DNA of 5,232 bases from Chloroflexia bacterium. Lineage in GTDB: Bacteria > Chloroflexota > Chloroflexia > Thermomicrobiales > UBA6265. Positions 1 through 5,232 of the stretch are shown in pieces. Position numbers and translations under genes: made by a program. Below the pieces are notes generated by a model. It ran no database searches. It saw nothing but the letters and a program-made list of their open reading frames with translations, and had not been told where the DNA came from. The stretch lies in NCBI GenBank assembly GCA_013696265.1, contig JACCYX010000235.1, positions 1 through 5,232 of the forward strand, in the 5' to 3' direction. The first letter of the stretch is position 1, and the number at the start of each line of letters is the position of its first letter.

Positions 1-2
1 TT

Positions 3-1889
3 CAGGCGGTCGCCACACTCGGGGAGGCAACCGTGGAGTCGGCGCGAGTCACGTACACGGTCCGGCTCTCGCCACGGCCGACGGCACGGATCGCGATCTC
101 GCTCCGTGACGATGGCGTGATTCTGGACGGTTCGATCAGCGAACCGGGCGAGTTCGACGGCGCGCCGATCAGCCGCTACGAATGGTCCCTTCGCCCGAAT
201 GACCTGGTCAAATCCGATGAAGCTGCTTTCTCCAGCCAGCCCGGGCGTGTCACACCTATTCCCAAGGTGGACGGCGAGTATCTCGTATCGCTCACGATCA
301 CGGACGAGATGGAACGGCGAGACACAGCGTCGTCCACGTTCGTGGTCGATCAGGGTCAGGTCCGCATCGTGGATACGGTCAGGGAACGAGCGGCTTGGAC
401 CGAAGGAGCCACGGTTTACGGTGTCGTCGTCCGGAACGCCGGTCCTCATGGCTACCAGAGCGTGATCGACCGCCTAGACGACCTTGCCGACCTCGGCATC
501 GCGGCCATCTGGCTCGCGCCGGTCAATGTCACGACTCCAGGCGACTTCGGTTACGGTGTCGTCGATTACTTCGACCTCCGGCCGGAATACGGGACGCTCG
601 ACGACTTCAGACACCTGGTGCAGCAGGCGCACGCCCGCAACATTCGGGTGCTGATGGATGTGGTTCCGAACCACACCTCCAGTGAGCATCCCTATTACCG
701 GGACGCCGATCGCCACGGGCCAGCGTCGCCGCATTACGGCTTTTACGACCGAGATAGCGAAAGAAATACTACCCATTACTTCAGTTGGACCCATCTGCCG
801 AACCTCGATTTCGACAATCCTGAAGTTCGTCGATTCATGACCGAGGCGCTCATGTACTGGGTGCGGGAACTGGATGTCGACGGCTTCCGGGTCGATGTCG
901 CCTGGGGCATCAAGCAGCGCCGGCCCGATTTCTGGCCCGAGTTCAGCGCCGAATTCCATCGCGTCAAACCGGACGGCCTGCTGATCGCCGAAGCGAGCGC
1001 CCGCGATCCGTACTACGTGACTAACGGCTTCGATTCCGCTTACGACTGGACTGACGAACTGGGCGTCTGGGCGTGGACGGACATCTTTTCTGGCGAGACG
1101 CCGATTCCCACCGGCATCGCGCGGACATTGGCCAACCGTGAGGGCGGCGGCCACAACCCGAATTCGTTCACTTTCCGATTCCTGAACAACAACGATACCG
1201 GCCCGCGCTTCATCACGACGCATGGCGTCGACCTGTACCGGGTTGCGTCGGCAATGCTCCTGACCTTGCCCGGATTGCCCTGCGTCTACACCGGCGACGA
1301 GGTTGGGGCCGAGTTCGAGCCGTACGCCGATCCCGGCCCCATCGACTGGACCGATCATCACGACCTCCGGCCACACTTCCGCACGTTGATCCACCTCAGG
1401 CGGACGCTGGCCGGACTCCGATCCAATCATTGGACAGTGTTGGACGTCGAACCGGCCGACCAGCTTTTCGGGTACGTGCGCCACGAAGCGGATGGCGCCT
1501 CGCCTGTCCTCGTCCTGCTCAACTTCAGCCCCGATCACCATGACGCGGCGATCGAATTGGGCAACCACTCGGCGGCGTTCAGCGGTTCGACGTCATTGTT
1601 CGATCGTTACACCGAGACTACGCTCACGCTGGATATTGTGTCCACCGCGGATTGTCATGACGAGCTTGCGAGACATCCCCCGCGAAGCGGTATCGAGGCA
1701 CCCGACGTACCGGCTGCTCCGTATCCAGCGGGGCCGGGATGTCGCACTGGCGCTCGACATGACTGTCCGGGTAAGCGCCGCCAACGTCAATCAGCCTCGG
1801 ACGGTCCACCAAAAAGATGCGACTCGCTCACGATCCCGATCGATCCGTGGGGCATCCGAATCCTCGTCCCGGAACGGGAGCCACGATGA
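3..1889 (+). CDS. GH13 alpha-amylase-family glycoside hydrolase with N-terminal PKD-like domain (5' end probably outside window)
   Basis: This is a retaining alpha-glucan hydrolase or transglycosylase, probably acting on maltodextrin, starch or pullulan fragments. Residues are numbered from the GTG at 33. A PKD-like beta domain spans about 17-106 (LDGS at 31, YEW at 49-51, a GEYLVSLTITD strand at 81-91). The GH13 barrel starts near 127. Region I is DVVPNH at 209-214, region V LPNLD at 255-259, region II GFRVD with nucleophile D288, region III AEAS with acid/base E320, and region IV NNND with D388. All three catalytic acids are present, but N387 replaces the usual region IV His. Domain C follows and ends in PWGIRILVP. 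Residues 533-600 look like an extra segment (see separate entry). GTG at 33 has a GGGGAGG ahead of it, but the frame is open back to position 3 with high third-position G+C, so the start is probably upstream and any signal peptide unseen. The stop overlaps the next gene by 4 bases. Family is certain; exact substrate is not. Confidence 0.93.
   Translation, partial: QAVATLGEATVESARVTYTVRLSPRPTARIAISLRDDGVILDGSISEPGEFDGAPISRYEWSLRPNDLVKSDEAAFSSQPGRVTPIPKVDGEYLVSLTITDEMERRDTASSTFVVDQGQVRIVDTVRERAAWTEGATVYGVVVRNAGPHGYQSVIDRLDDLADLGIAAIWLAPVNVTTPGDFGYGVVDYFDLRPEYGTLDDFRHLVQQAHARNIRVLMDVVPNHTSSEHPYYRDADRHGPASPHYGFYDRDSERNTTHYFSWTHLPNLDFDNPEVRRFMTEALMYWVRELDVDGFRVDVAWGIKQRRPDFWPEFSAEFHRVKPDGLLIAEASARDPYYVTNGFDSAYDWTDELGVWAWTDIFSGETPIPTGIARTLANREGGGHNPNSFTFRFLNNNDTGPRFITTHGVDLYRVASAMLLTLPGLPCVYTGDEVGAEFEPYADPGPIDWTDHHDLRPHFRTLIHLRRTLAGLRSNHWTVLDVEPADQLFGYVRHEADGASPVLVLLNFSPDHHDAAIELGNHSAAFSGSTSLFDRYTETTLTLDIVSTADCHDELARHPPRSGIEAPDVPAAPYPAGPGCRTGARHDCPGKRRQRQSASDGPPKRCDSLTIPIDPWGIRILVPEREPR
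1629..1832 (+). other. Probable 204-bp in-frame extra segment in the GH13 domain C
   Basis: The segment covers residues 533-600 of the GH13 protein. Removing it joins TETTLT directly to IPIDPWGIRILVP, which reads as a normal GH13 C-terminal strand. An exact 8-bp direct repeat, CGCTCACG, lies at 1621-1628 and 1825-1832; with GACT in front of each copy the match is 12 of 13. The encoded residues are rich in Arg, Pro and Gly and hold four of the protein's five Cys (541, 570, 578, 596), unlike the rest of the enzyme. By hand count over 1663-1809, third-position G+C is about 50% in the gene's frame but about 80% one base later (frame starting at 1663). Two explanations compete: an inserted element, or a pair of compensating frameshifts. 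The 204-bp length is a multiple of three, so the reading frame survives either way. Whether the segment is absent from homologues is inferred, not checked. Confidence 0.6.
1654..1763 (+). repeat. Imperfect palindrome (hairpin) inside the extra GH13 segment
   Basis: Positions 1654-1665 pair with 1752-1763 at 11 of 12 positions (A1660/A1757 mismatch). In the same register, 1667-1669 pair with 1744-1746, and 1672-1679 pair perfectly with 1736-1743. That gives about 22 pairs in a structure 110 bases long. Weaker pairing continues inward (for example 1687-1690 with 1725-1729, with a bulge). The palindrome sits wholly inside the suspected extra segment, which suggests that the segment is a palindromic element and not ordinary protein-coding sequence. 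Confidence 0.6.
1875..1880 (+). promoter_or_regulatory. Ribosome binding site for the LacI-type regulator
   Basis: CGGGAG lies 5 bases before the ATG at 1886, inside the last codons of the GH13 gene. It supports ATG 1886 over the earlier in-frame ATG at 1817, which would add a basic, non-family N-terminal extension. The same 9-base string GAACGGGAG (1872-1880) recurs at 2963-2971 before the binding-protein start. Confidence 0.65.
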
Positions 1890-2938
1890 CCGTGACAACG
1901 GAAACCCCCACGATCACGATCAAGGACATCGCGGCCCGTGCCGGCGTCTCAATCTCGACCGTTTCCCGTGTCGTGAACCAGTCGGTAAAGGTCGACCCGG
2001 CTACTGAGGAGCGCGTGCATGAGGCCATCGCCACGCTTGGCTACCGCCCCAACCTCCTGGCGCGCAGTTTCCGGCGCAAAATCACCCACACGATCGGCCT
2101 GCTCGTTCCCGACAACTCCAACCCGTTCTTCGCGGAGATGGCCCGCGTCATCGAGGACGCTGGCTTCGCCGAAGGCTACAGTGTCATCCTCTGCAACTCC
2201 GACTTGTCGGAGGTCAAGCAAACTCGCTACATCGATGTTCTGCTTGCCAAGCGGGTCGACGGCATTATCTTGACCTCGACCGGCCTGATTCCCGATGAAG
2301 ACACCAATCACAACCTCGCGCGCATCCGGCAAGCCGGTGTGCCGTGCGTCGTCATTGACCGCGACCTTGGCGACGAGCCAGTCGATCAACTGCTCGTCGA
2401 CAATCATGAAGGAGGGTACCTCGCCGCCAGATTTCTTCTCGACCACGGGCATCGCGCGATCGCCTGTGTCGTGGGTCCCAGCGATCTCACGCCGAGCGCC
2501 GGCCGGATCGCCGGGTTTCGCCGGGCGCTTCGTGAGGCCGGTCTCGACCTGCCGGCGGACGCCTTGGTTCGCGGCAATGGCCGCCACGATGGCGGGGCTC
2601 GCGCCGTCGGAGAGCTGCTCGCGAGGAACATGGAACTCACCGCCATCTTTGCCTTCAACGACGAAATGGCAATCGGCGTCATCGGTGCCCTGCAACGCAC
2701 CGGCCGGCAGGTGCCGGGGGACGTTTCGGTCGTGGGATTTGACGATATCCCCTACGCAGCCGCCGTCTTTCCGGCCGTGACCACGATCGCCCAGCCGATC
2801 GCCGAAATGGGAAGGATGGGGCTGAAAATGCTGCTTGACCGGATTCGCGATCCGACTGGCGAACCGAGCCGGATCCTGCTATCCACTCGCCTGATGGAAC
2901 GGGAAAGCGTTCGACGCATTTCCGCTCCCGCCCATTGA
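1886..2938 (+). CDS. LacI/GalR-family transcriptional regulator
   Basis: This is a sugar-responsive DNA-binding regulator of 350 residues, the usual length for the family. The N-terminal helix-turn-helix lies at about 10-31 (IKDIAARAGVSISTVSRVVN), followed by the LacI helix 3 and hinge region (GYRPNLLARSFRR, 52-64). Residues from about 68 to the end form a periplasmic-binding-protein-like effector domain, with DNSNPFF at 76-82, FNDEMA around N258-D259 and VVGFDD around D286. The hinge carries F62 where LacI-type proteins normally have Leu (LacI Leu56), the residue inserted at the central CpG of the operator. ATG 1886 overlaps the GH13 stop (ATGA), so the two genes are co-translated. The binding-protein gene follows after 39 bases. 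By context it probably controls this glucan-uptake operon; the effector and the sign of regulation (repression is usual) are inferred. Confidence 0.95.
   Translation: MTVTTETPTITIKDIAARAGVSISTVSRVVNQSVKVDPATEERVHEAIATLGYRPNLLARSFRRKITHTIGLLVPDNSNPFFAEMARVIEDAGFAEGYSVILCNSDLSEVKQTRYIDVLLAKRVDGIILTSTGLIPDEDTNHNLARIRQAGVPCVVIDRDLGDEPVDQLLVDNHEGGYLAARFLLDHGHRAIACVVGPSDLTPSAGRIAGFRRALREAGLDLPADALVRGNGRHDGGARAVGELLARNMELTAIFAFNDEMAIGVIGALQRTGRQVPGDVSVVGFDDIPYAAAVFPAVTTIAQPIAEMGRMGLKMLLDRIRDPTGEPSRILLSTRLMERESVRRISAPAH
2902..2923 (+). other. Short hairpin at the 3' end of the regulator gene
   Basis: GGAAAGCG (2902-2909) pairs with CGCATTTCC (2915-2923), with A2918 bulged and a 5-base TTCGA loop, giving 8 pairs. 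An overlapping alternative dyad is GAACG (2897-2901) with CGTTC (2908-2912). It lies 13 bases before the regulator stop and about 55 bases before the binding-protein start. It has no T tract, so it is not an intrinsic terminator. It could be an RNA structure at the gene junction or a chance feature of coding sequence. Confidence 0.3.
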
Positions 2939-2977
2939 CCAACGTTCCGCCTGTCATTCATCGAACGGGAGAAACCA

Positions 2978-4381
2978 ATGACCGACCTGAAACGCGACCT
3001 TCTCCGTTCCCGTCGTACCCGCCGCGGCTTCACCCGCGGCGCCGTTGCCCTCGGCCTCGGCGCCCCCGCCGCCGCGCACATGACCTTCGCAGGCTCGGCC
3101 TTTGCCCACCAGGAATCGAGTCCCGCCGCCTCGCCGGCGACGTCGTTCGGCGAAGACCTGGACCTGGCCAACCTCAGCCCGGACGTGTCCGAGCCAACCG
3201 AGCCCGTGACCATCACCTTCGCCTCCTGGGTCGGTTCTTCCGAGGTTCTGCAAGCATTGCGGGATCAGTTCCAGGAACTTCACCCGAACATAACGGTCGA
3301 CTTCGAGGATGTGCCGGCCGAGGAGTTCACCGACCGGCTGACGACCCGGATCGCTGGCGGCAATCCGCCCGATGTGGCCTTCCTCGACCAAAGTGCGGTG
3401 GTCGATTTCGCCTCGCGCAACGCGTTGCTGGAGTTGGGGCCGTACGCGGAAGGGAGCGCGGCGGTCATTGTCGAAGACTACGTGCCGGCGTTCCTGGAGG
3501 CGGCCCTCTGGGAGGAGCGGCTCTACGGCTTGCCGTACGACGGCGAGTCGACCGGTCTCTTCTACCGGACCGATCTTTTCGAGGCGGCGGGCATTGCCGG
3601 ACCGCCCACGACCTGGGAGGAGTTCGAGGCGGCCGCCCAAGCGTTGACGGACACCGAGGCCCGTACCTACGGATTCATCACCTTCGCCACCGAGGCGGCC
3701 TACTACTGGTACCCGTGGCTGTGGCAGAACGGCGGCGAGTTGCTCTCGGAAGACGGCACCCAGATCATGTTCAACAGCGACGCGGGCAAGGAGGCAGCCG
3801 AGTTCTATGTGCGGCTGGCCGATTACTCGCCCGCCGATTACCTGAACTCGAACTCCTACGACGGCCGCATCGCCTTCGCCGAGGGACAGGTCGCGATGTA
3901 CGTCGCGGGCGCCTGGTTCGCCGGGGTGATGCAGAGCGAGTTCCCGGACATCAACGGTCTTTGGTCGGCGGCGCCCTTGCCTGAGCGCGTGCGCTGCGCG
4001 ACGACCGTGGCTGGCGATACCCTCGTGATCCCCGTCTCATCGCAGAACCACGATGCCTCGTGGAAGTGGATCGAGTTCCTCTCGGCGCCTCAGAACCTGG
4101 CGCTGTGGACACTCGGCACACCCGAGAACCCGGCTACCCTGCTCCCCACCCGAACATCGCTCCTGGAGAACCCGGCCATTTTCGAGAACAACCCGATTCT
4201 CGAAGGGTTCGCGCAGCAGATGGAATGCGGCATCACCAACGCCGCACCGAATCCTCGCTACGGCGAGGTCGAAACCTTGCTGAACGATGCGCTGGGACGC
4301 GCTATCTACGGCGAAACCGATGCCGCCACCGCGGTAGATGAGGCCGCCCAGGAGGGCCAGGCGATCCTCGACGAGGGGTAG
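2978..4381 (+). CDS. ABC transporter sugar-binding protein (extracellular solute-binding family 1, UgpB/MalE-like)
   Basis: This 467-residue protein captures a sugar or oligosaccharide outside the membrane for the adjacent ABC transporter. The N-terminus has a twin-arginine motif, TRRGFTR at 14-20, a weakly hydrophobic Ala/Gly/Leu stretch and a plausible AFA cleavage site after residue 43. A short Ser/Pro/Ala linker (about 46-56) follows. There is no lipobox Cys, so it looks like a Tat-exported protein without a lipid anchor. The mature part shows family hallmarks: ITFASWVG near 78, NPPDVAFLD, a LPYDGESTGLFYRTDLFEAAGI hinge-type segment (about residues 186-207), TWEEF, and an aromatic cluster YYWYPWLWQNGG typical of sugar stacking. 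C340 and C417 are the only cysteines and could form a disulfide. GGGAG at 2967-2971 lies 6 bases before the ATG. Maltodextrin is the likeliest ligand because of the GH13 neighbour, but the ligand is inferred. Confidence 0.95.
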   Translation: MTDLKRDLLRSRRTRRGFTRGAVALGLGAPAAAHMTFAGSAFAHQESSPAASPATSFGEDLDLANLSPDVSEPTEPVTITFASWVGSSEVLQALRDQFQELHPNITVDFEDVPAEEFTDRLTTRIAGGNPPDVAFLDQSAVVDFASRNALLELGPYAEGSAAVIVEDYVPAFLEAALWEERLYGLPYDGESTGLFYRTDLFEAAGIAGPPTTWEEFEAAAQALTDTEARTYGFITFATEAAYYWYPWLWQNGGELLSEDGTQIMFNSDAGKEAAEFYVRLADYSPADYLNSNSYDGRIAFAEGQVAMYVAGAWFAGVMQSEFPDINGLWSAAPLPERVRCATTVAGDTLVIPVSSQNHDASWKWIEFLSAPQNLALWTLGTPENPATLLPTRTSLLENPAIFENNPILEGFAQQMECGITNAAPNPRYGEVETLLNDALGRAIYGETDAATAVDEAAQEGQAILDEG

Positions 4382-4409
4382 GAGCGCTAATCCGGTCCCG
4401 TTCCGTGTC

Positions 4410-4576
4410 GTAGGGGAGGGCTAGCGCGCACCAAATCCGTGACCACCGGTGTGTTGCTGCGCGCGTATGTCCTCCCGTTGGACTCTCCGGCGGCAGTGGT
4501 GACATCGCGGGAGGGCATAGGCGGATAAGTACGGAGAGGCGAAGGTGTCCTTCACGGTCCGCTAGCCCTCCCCTAC
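4410..4576 (+). repeat. Long inverted repeat with 17-bp perfect arms between binding-protein and permease genes
   Basis: GTAGGGGAGGGCTAGCG at 4410-4426 is the exact reverse complement of 4560-4576. The 133 bases between the arms carry further nested pairings in the same register: 4437-4442 with 4552-4557, 4444-4447 with 4544-4547, 4462-4464 with 4521-4523, and 4466-4477 with 4508-4519. The whole unit can therefore fold as one 167-base branched-free hairpin. It begins 29 bases after the binding-protein stop and ends 100 bases before the permease start. The right arm is followed by AAGACC, not a T tract, so it is not a standard intrinsic terminator. I see no flanking target duplication. Candidate roles are an mRNA-stabilising or attenuating structure, a structured non-coding RNA, or a MITE-like element. 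Confidence 0.85.
4466..4519 (+). other. Inner stem-loop nested in the long inverted repeat
   Basis: TATGTCCTCCCG (4466-4477) pairs with CGGGAGGGCATA (4508-4519). All 12 positions pair in RNA, one of them as a G-U wobble (4470/4515), closing a 30-base loop. Three further pairs (4462-4464 with 4521-4523) extend it outward after a G/G mismatch. It is coaxial with the outer 17-bp stem, which argues that the interior is also under structural constraint. Confidence 0.6.
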
Positions 4577-4676
4577 AAGACCGGTGTTGAGAGCACAGCG
4601 CAACAGTGTGCGTCACCCGTTACGATGTCTGGATGGGTGCTCTGGCTATGGGACCGAACATCGAAAGGATCGGAAC
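4577..4676 (+). other. Non-coding leader of the permease gene
   Basis: These 100 bases lie between the long hairpin and the permease start. I find no convincing promoter: TACGAT at 4621-4626 is a possible -10 box, but no -35 match sits at usual spacing. Weak dyads are visible: TGTTG 4585-4589 with CAACA 4601-4605, and AGAGCAC 4590-4596 with GTGCTCT 4637-4643. None is strong enough to call an operator. Confidence 0.35.
4664..4669 (+). promoter_or_regulatory. Ribosome binding site for the permease
   Basis: AAAGGA sits 7 bases before the ATG at 4677, a near-ideal Shine-Dalgarno sequence and spacing. It fixes this start even though the reading frame stays open upstream to at least 4584, where the translated sequence does not resemble a transporter. 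Confidence 0.75.
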
Positions 4677-5232
4677 ATGCGCGTCAGCACCGTGACGGGA
4701 AACTACGGGCGACCGGCGCCAACGCGCCGGTCCGGCGCGCGGCGCGTGCTGCGGGACATGCGCAAGCAATGGACGGCCTACCTCTTCCTGGCCCCGGTGC
4801 TCCTCCTGTTCTCGGTCTTTACCGTCTTCTCCGTCGGCTATGCCTTCTATCTCAGTTTCCACCAGTGGAACATTCTCGAACCGGCCAAGCCATTCGTAGG
4901 GCTGGACAACTACACGCGGCTCGCCGGCGACGACCGCTTCCGCGAGGCGGTCGTCAACACCATCTACTACACCGCCGCCTCGGTGCCCTTGACGATCGGC
5001 ATCGGCCTGGCGGTGGCGCTGCTCCTGAACAACCAGATCCGGGCAAGAGGCATCTTCCGGACGATGTTCTACCTCCCCGTCGTCACGCCGCTCGTGATCG
5101 CCTCGATCATCTGGAAGTGGGTCTACAACGGGGATTACGGGCTGGCCAATTACTACCTGATGAAGGTCAACCTGATCGACGAGCCGTTGCTTTGGCTGGC
5201 CGATCCAAACTTGGCGATGCCGTCAGTGATCA
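4677..5232 (+). CDS. ABC transporter sugar permease, MalF/UgpA-like (3' end outside window)
   Basis: This is an inner-membrane channel subunit of a carbohydrate ABC importer; 185 residues are visible. A basic N-terminal tail of about 31 residues is followed by a first membrane helix at about 35-61 (YLFLAPVLLLFSVF onward), then the family signature FVGLDNYTRL at 73-82. A second helix spans about 91-117, beginning with the characteristic NTIYYTA segment that opens the permease domain. A third lies at about 126-149 with FRTMFYLPVVTPLV and WKWVY. The cytoplasmic EAA loop that contacts the ATPase would lie beyond the window edge. It should work with the binding protein encoded upstream; a second permease (MalG/UgpE-like) is expected downstream. 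It is separated from the binding-protein gene by the long hairpin, which may lower its expression relative to that gene. The start is set by a strong ribosome binding site. Family assignment is secure; substrate is inferred from neighbours. Confidence 0.95.
   Translation, partial: MRVSTVTGNYGRPAPTRRSGARRVLRDMRKQWTAYLFLAPVLLLFSVFTVFSVGYAFYLSFHQWNILEPAKPFVGLDNYTRLAGDDRFREAVVNTIYYTAASVPLTIGIGLAVALLLNNQIRARGIFRTMFYLPVVTPLVIASIIWKWVYNGDYGLANYYLMKVNLIDEPLLWLADPNLAMPSVI

Noticed and set aside
474..1568. Long minus-strand open frame opposite the GH13 gene
   Set aside because: It is antisense to conserved GH13 catalytic motifs and is the expected by-product of high-G+C codon use on the other strand.
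1740..1820. Zinc-binding Cys/His cluster in the GH13 extra segment (C541, C570, C578, C596)
   Set aside because: The spacing matches no zinc motif I recognise, and base periodicity suggests this frame was not the selected one there.
1817..1885. Upstream in-frame ATG that would extend the LacI-type regulator by 23 residues
   Set aside because: The extra residues are not family-like and overlap the GH13 C-terminal codons. ATG 1886 has a good ribosome binding site and the standard ATGA overlap.
4410..4576. Intrinsic (Rho-independent) terminator after the binding-protein gene
   Set aside because: The arms are long and 133 bases apart, and neither arm is followed by a T tract on its downstream side.
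4302..4616. Minus-strand open frame of 104 codons across the intergenic gap
   Set aside because: It starts inside the binding-protein gene's complement, runs through both hairpin arms, and has Arg/Pro-rich sequence with no recognisable domain.
4587..4626. Promoter from TTGAGA (4587-4592) and TACGAT (4621-4626) before the permease
   Set aside because: The 28-base spacing is far from the 16-18 needed, and no better pair was found.

Overview
The window is about 60-65% G+C by eye and carries four genes on the + strand, tightly packed except for one structured gap. Together they look like part of an alpha-glucan (maltodextrin-type) utilisation operon: a GH13 glycoside hydrolase, a LacI-family regulator, an extracytoplasmic sugar-binding protein and the first part of a MalF/UgpA-like permease. 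The binding protein has a Tat-type signal followed by a Ser/Pro/Ala linker and no lipobox cysteine. That style is familiar from Chloroflexota (Thermomicrobia-like) genomes, so an uncultured or metagenomic Chloroflexota is my best guess. It is an inference from style, not a taxonomic proof.

Layout. Positions 3-1889 hold a PKD-like domain followed by a GH13 catalytic domain and domain C. The frame is open to the left edge, so the true start is probably outside the window. Its stop overlaps the lacI-type start by 4 bases (ATGA at 1886-1889), which implies translational coupling. The regulator ends at 2938, and the binding protein starts 39 bases later at 2978 and ends at 4381. A 295-base non-coding stretch follows (4382-4676), dominated by a 17-bp perfect inverted repeat that encloses further nested stems. 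The permease starts at 4677 behind a clear Shine-Dalgarno sequence and runs off the right edge.

How it could work (inference). The binding protein captures a sugar or oligosaccharide outside the membrane and the permease imports it. The GH13 enzyme cleaves alpha-glucans to feed the system, and the LacI-type protein controls the operon according to sugar supply. The order binding protein, structured spacer, permease resembles E. coli malE-malF, where palindromic REP sequences help keep malE expression above malF.

Two places deserve a second look. One is the long hairpin between the binding protein and permease genes. The other is a roughly 204-bp in-frame segment near the 3' end of the GH13 gene. 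It splits what would otherwise be a seamless domain-C terminus, is flanked by an 8-bp direct repeat, contains a long imperfect palindrome, and shows coding-type base periodicity in the wrong frame. I see no tRNA, rRNA, CRISPR array, transposase gene or convincing sigma-70 promoter.
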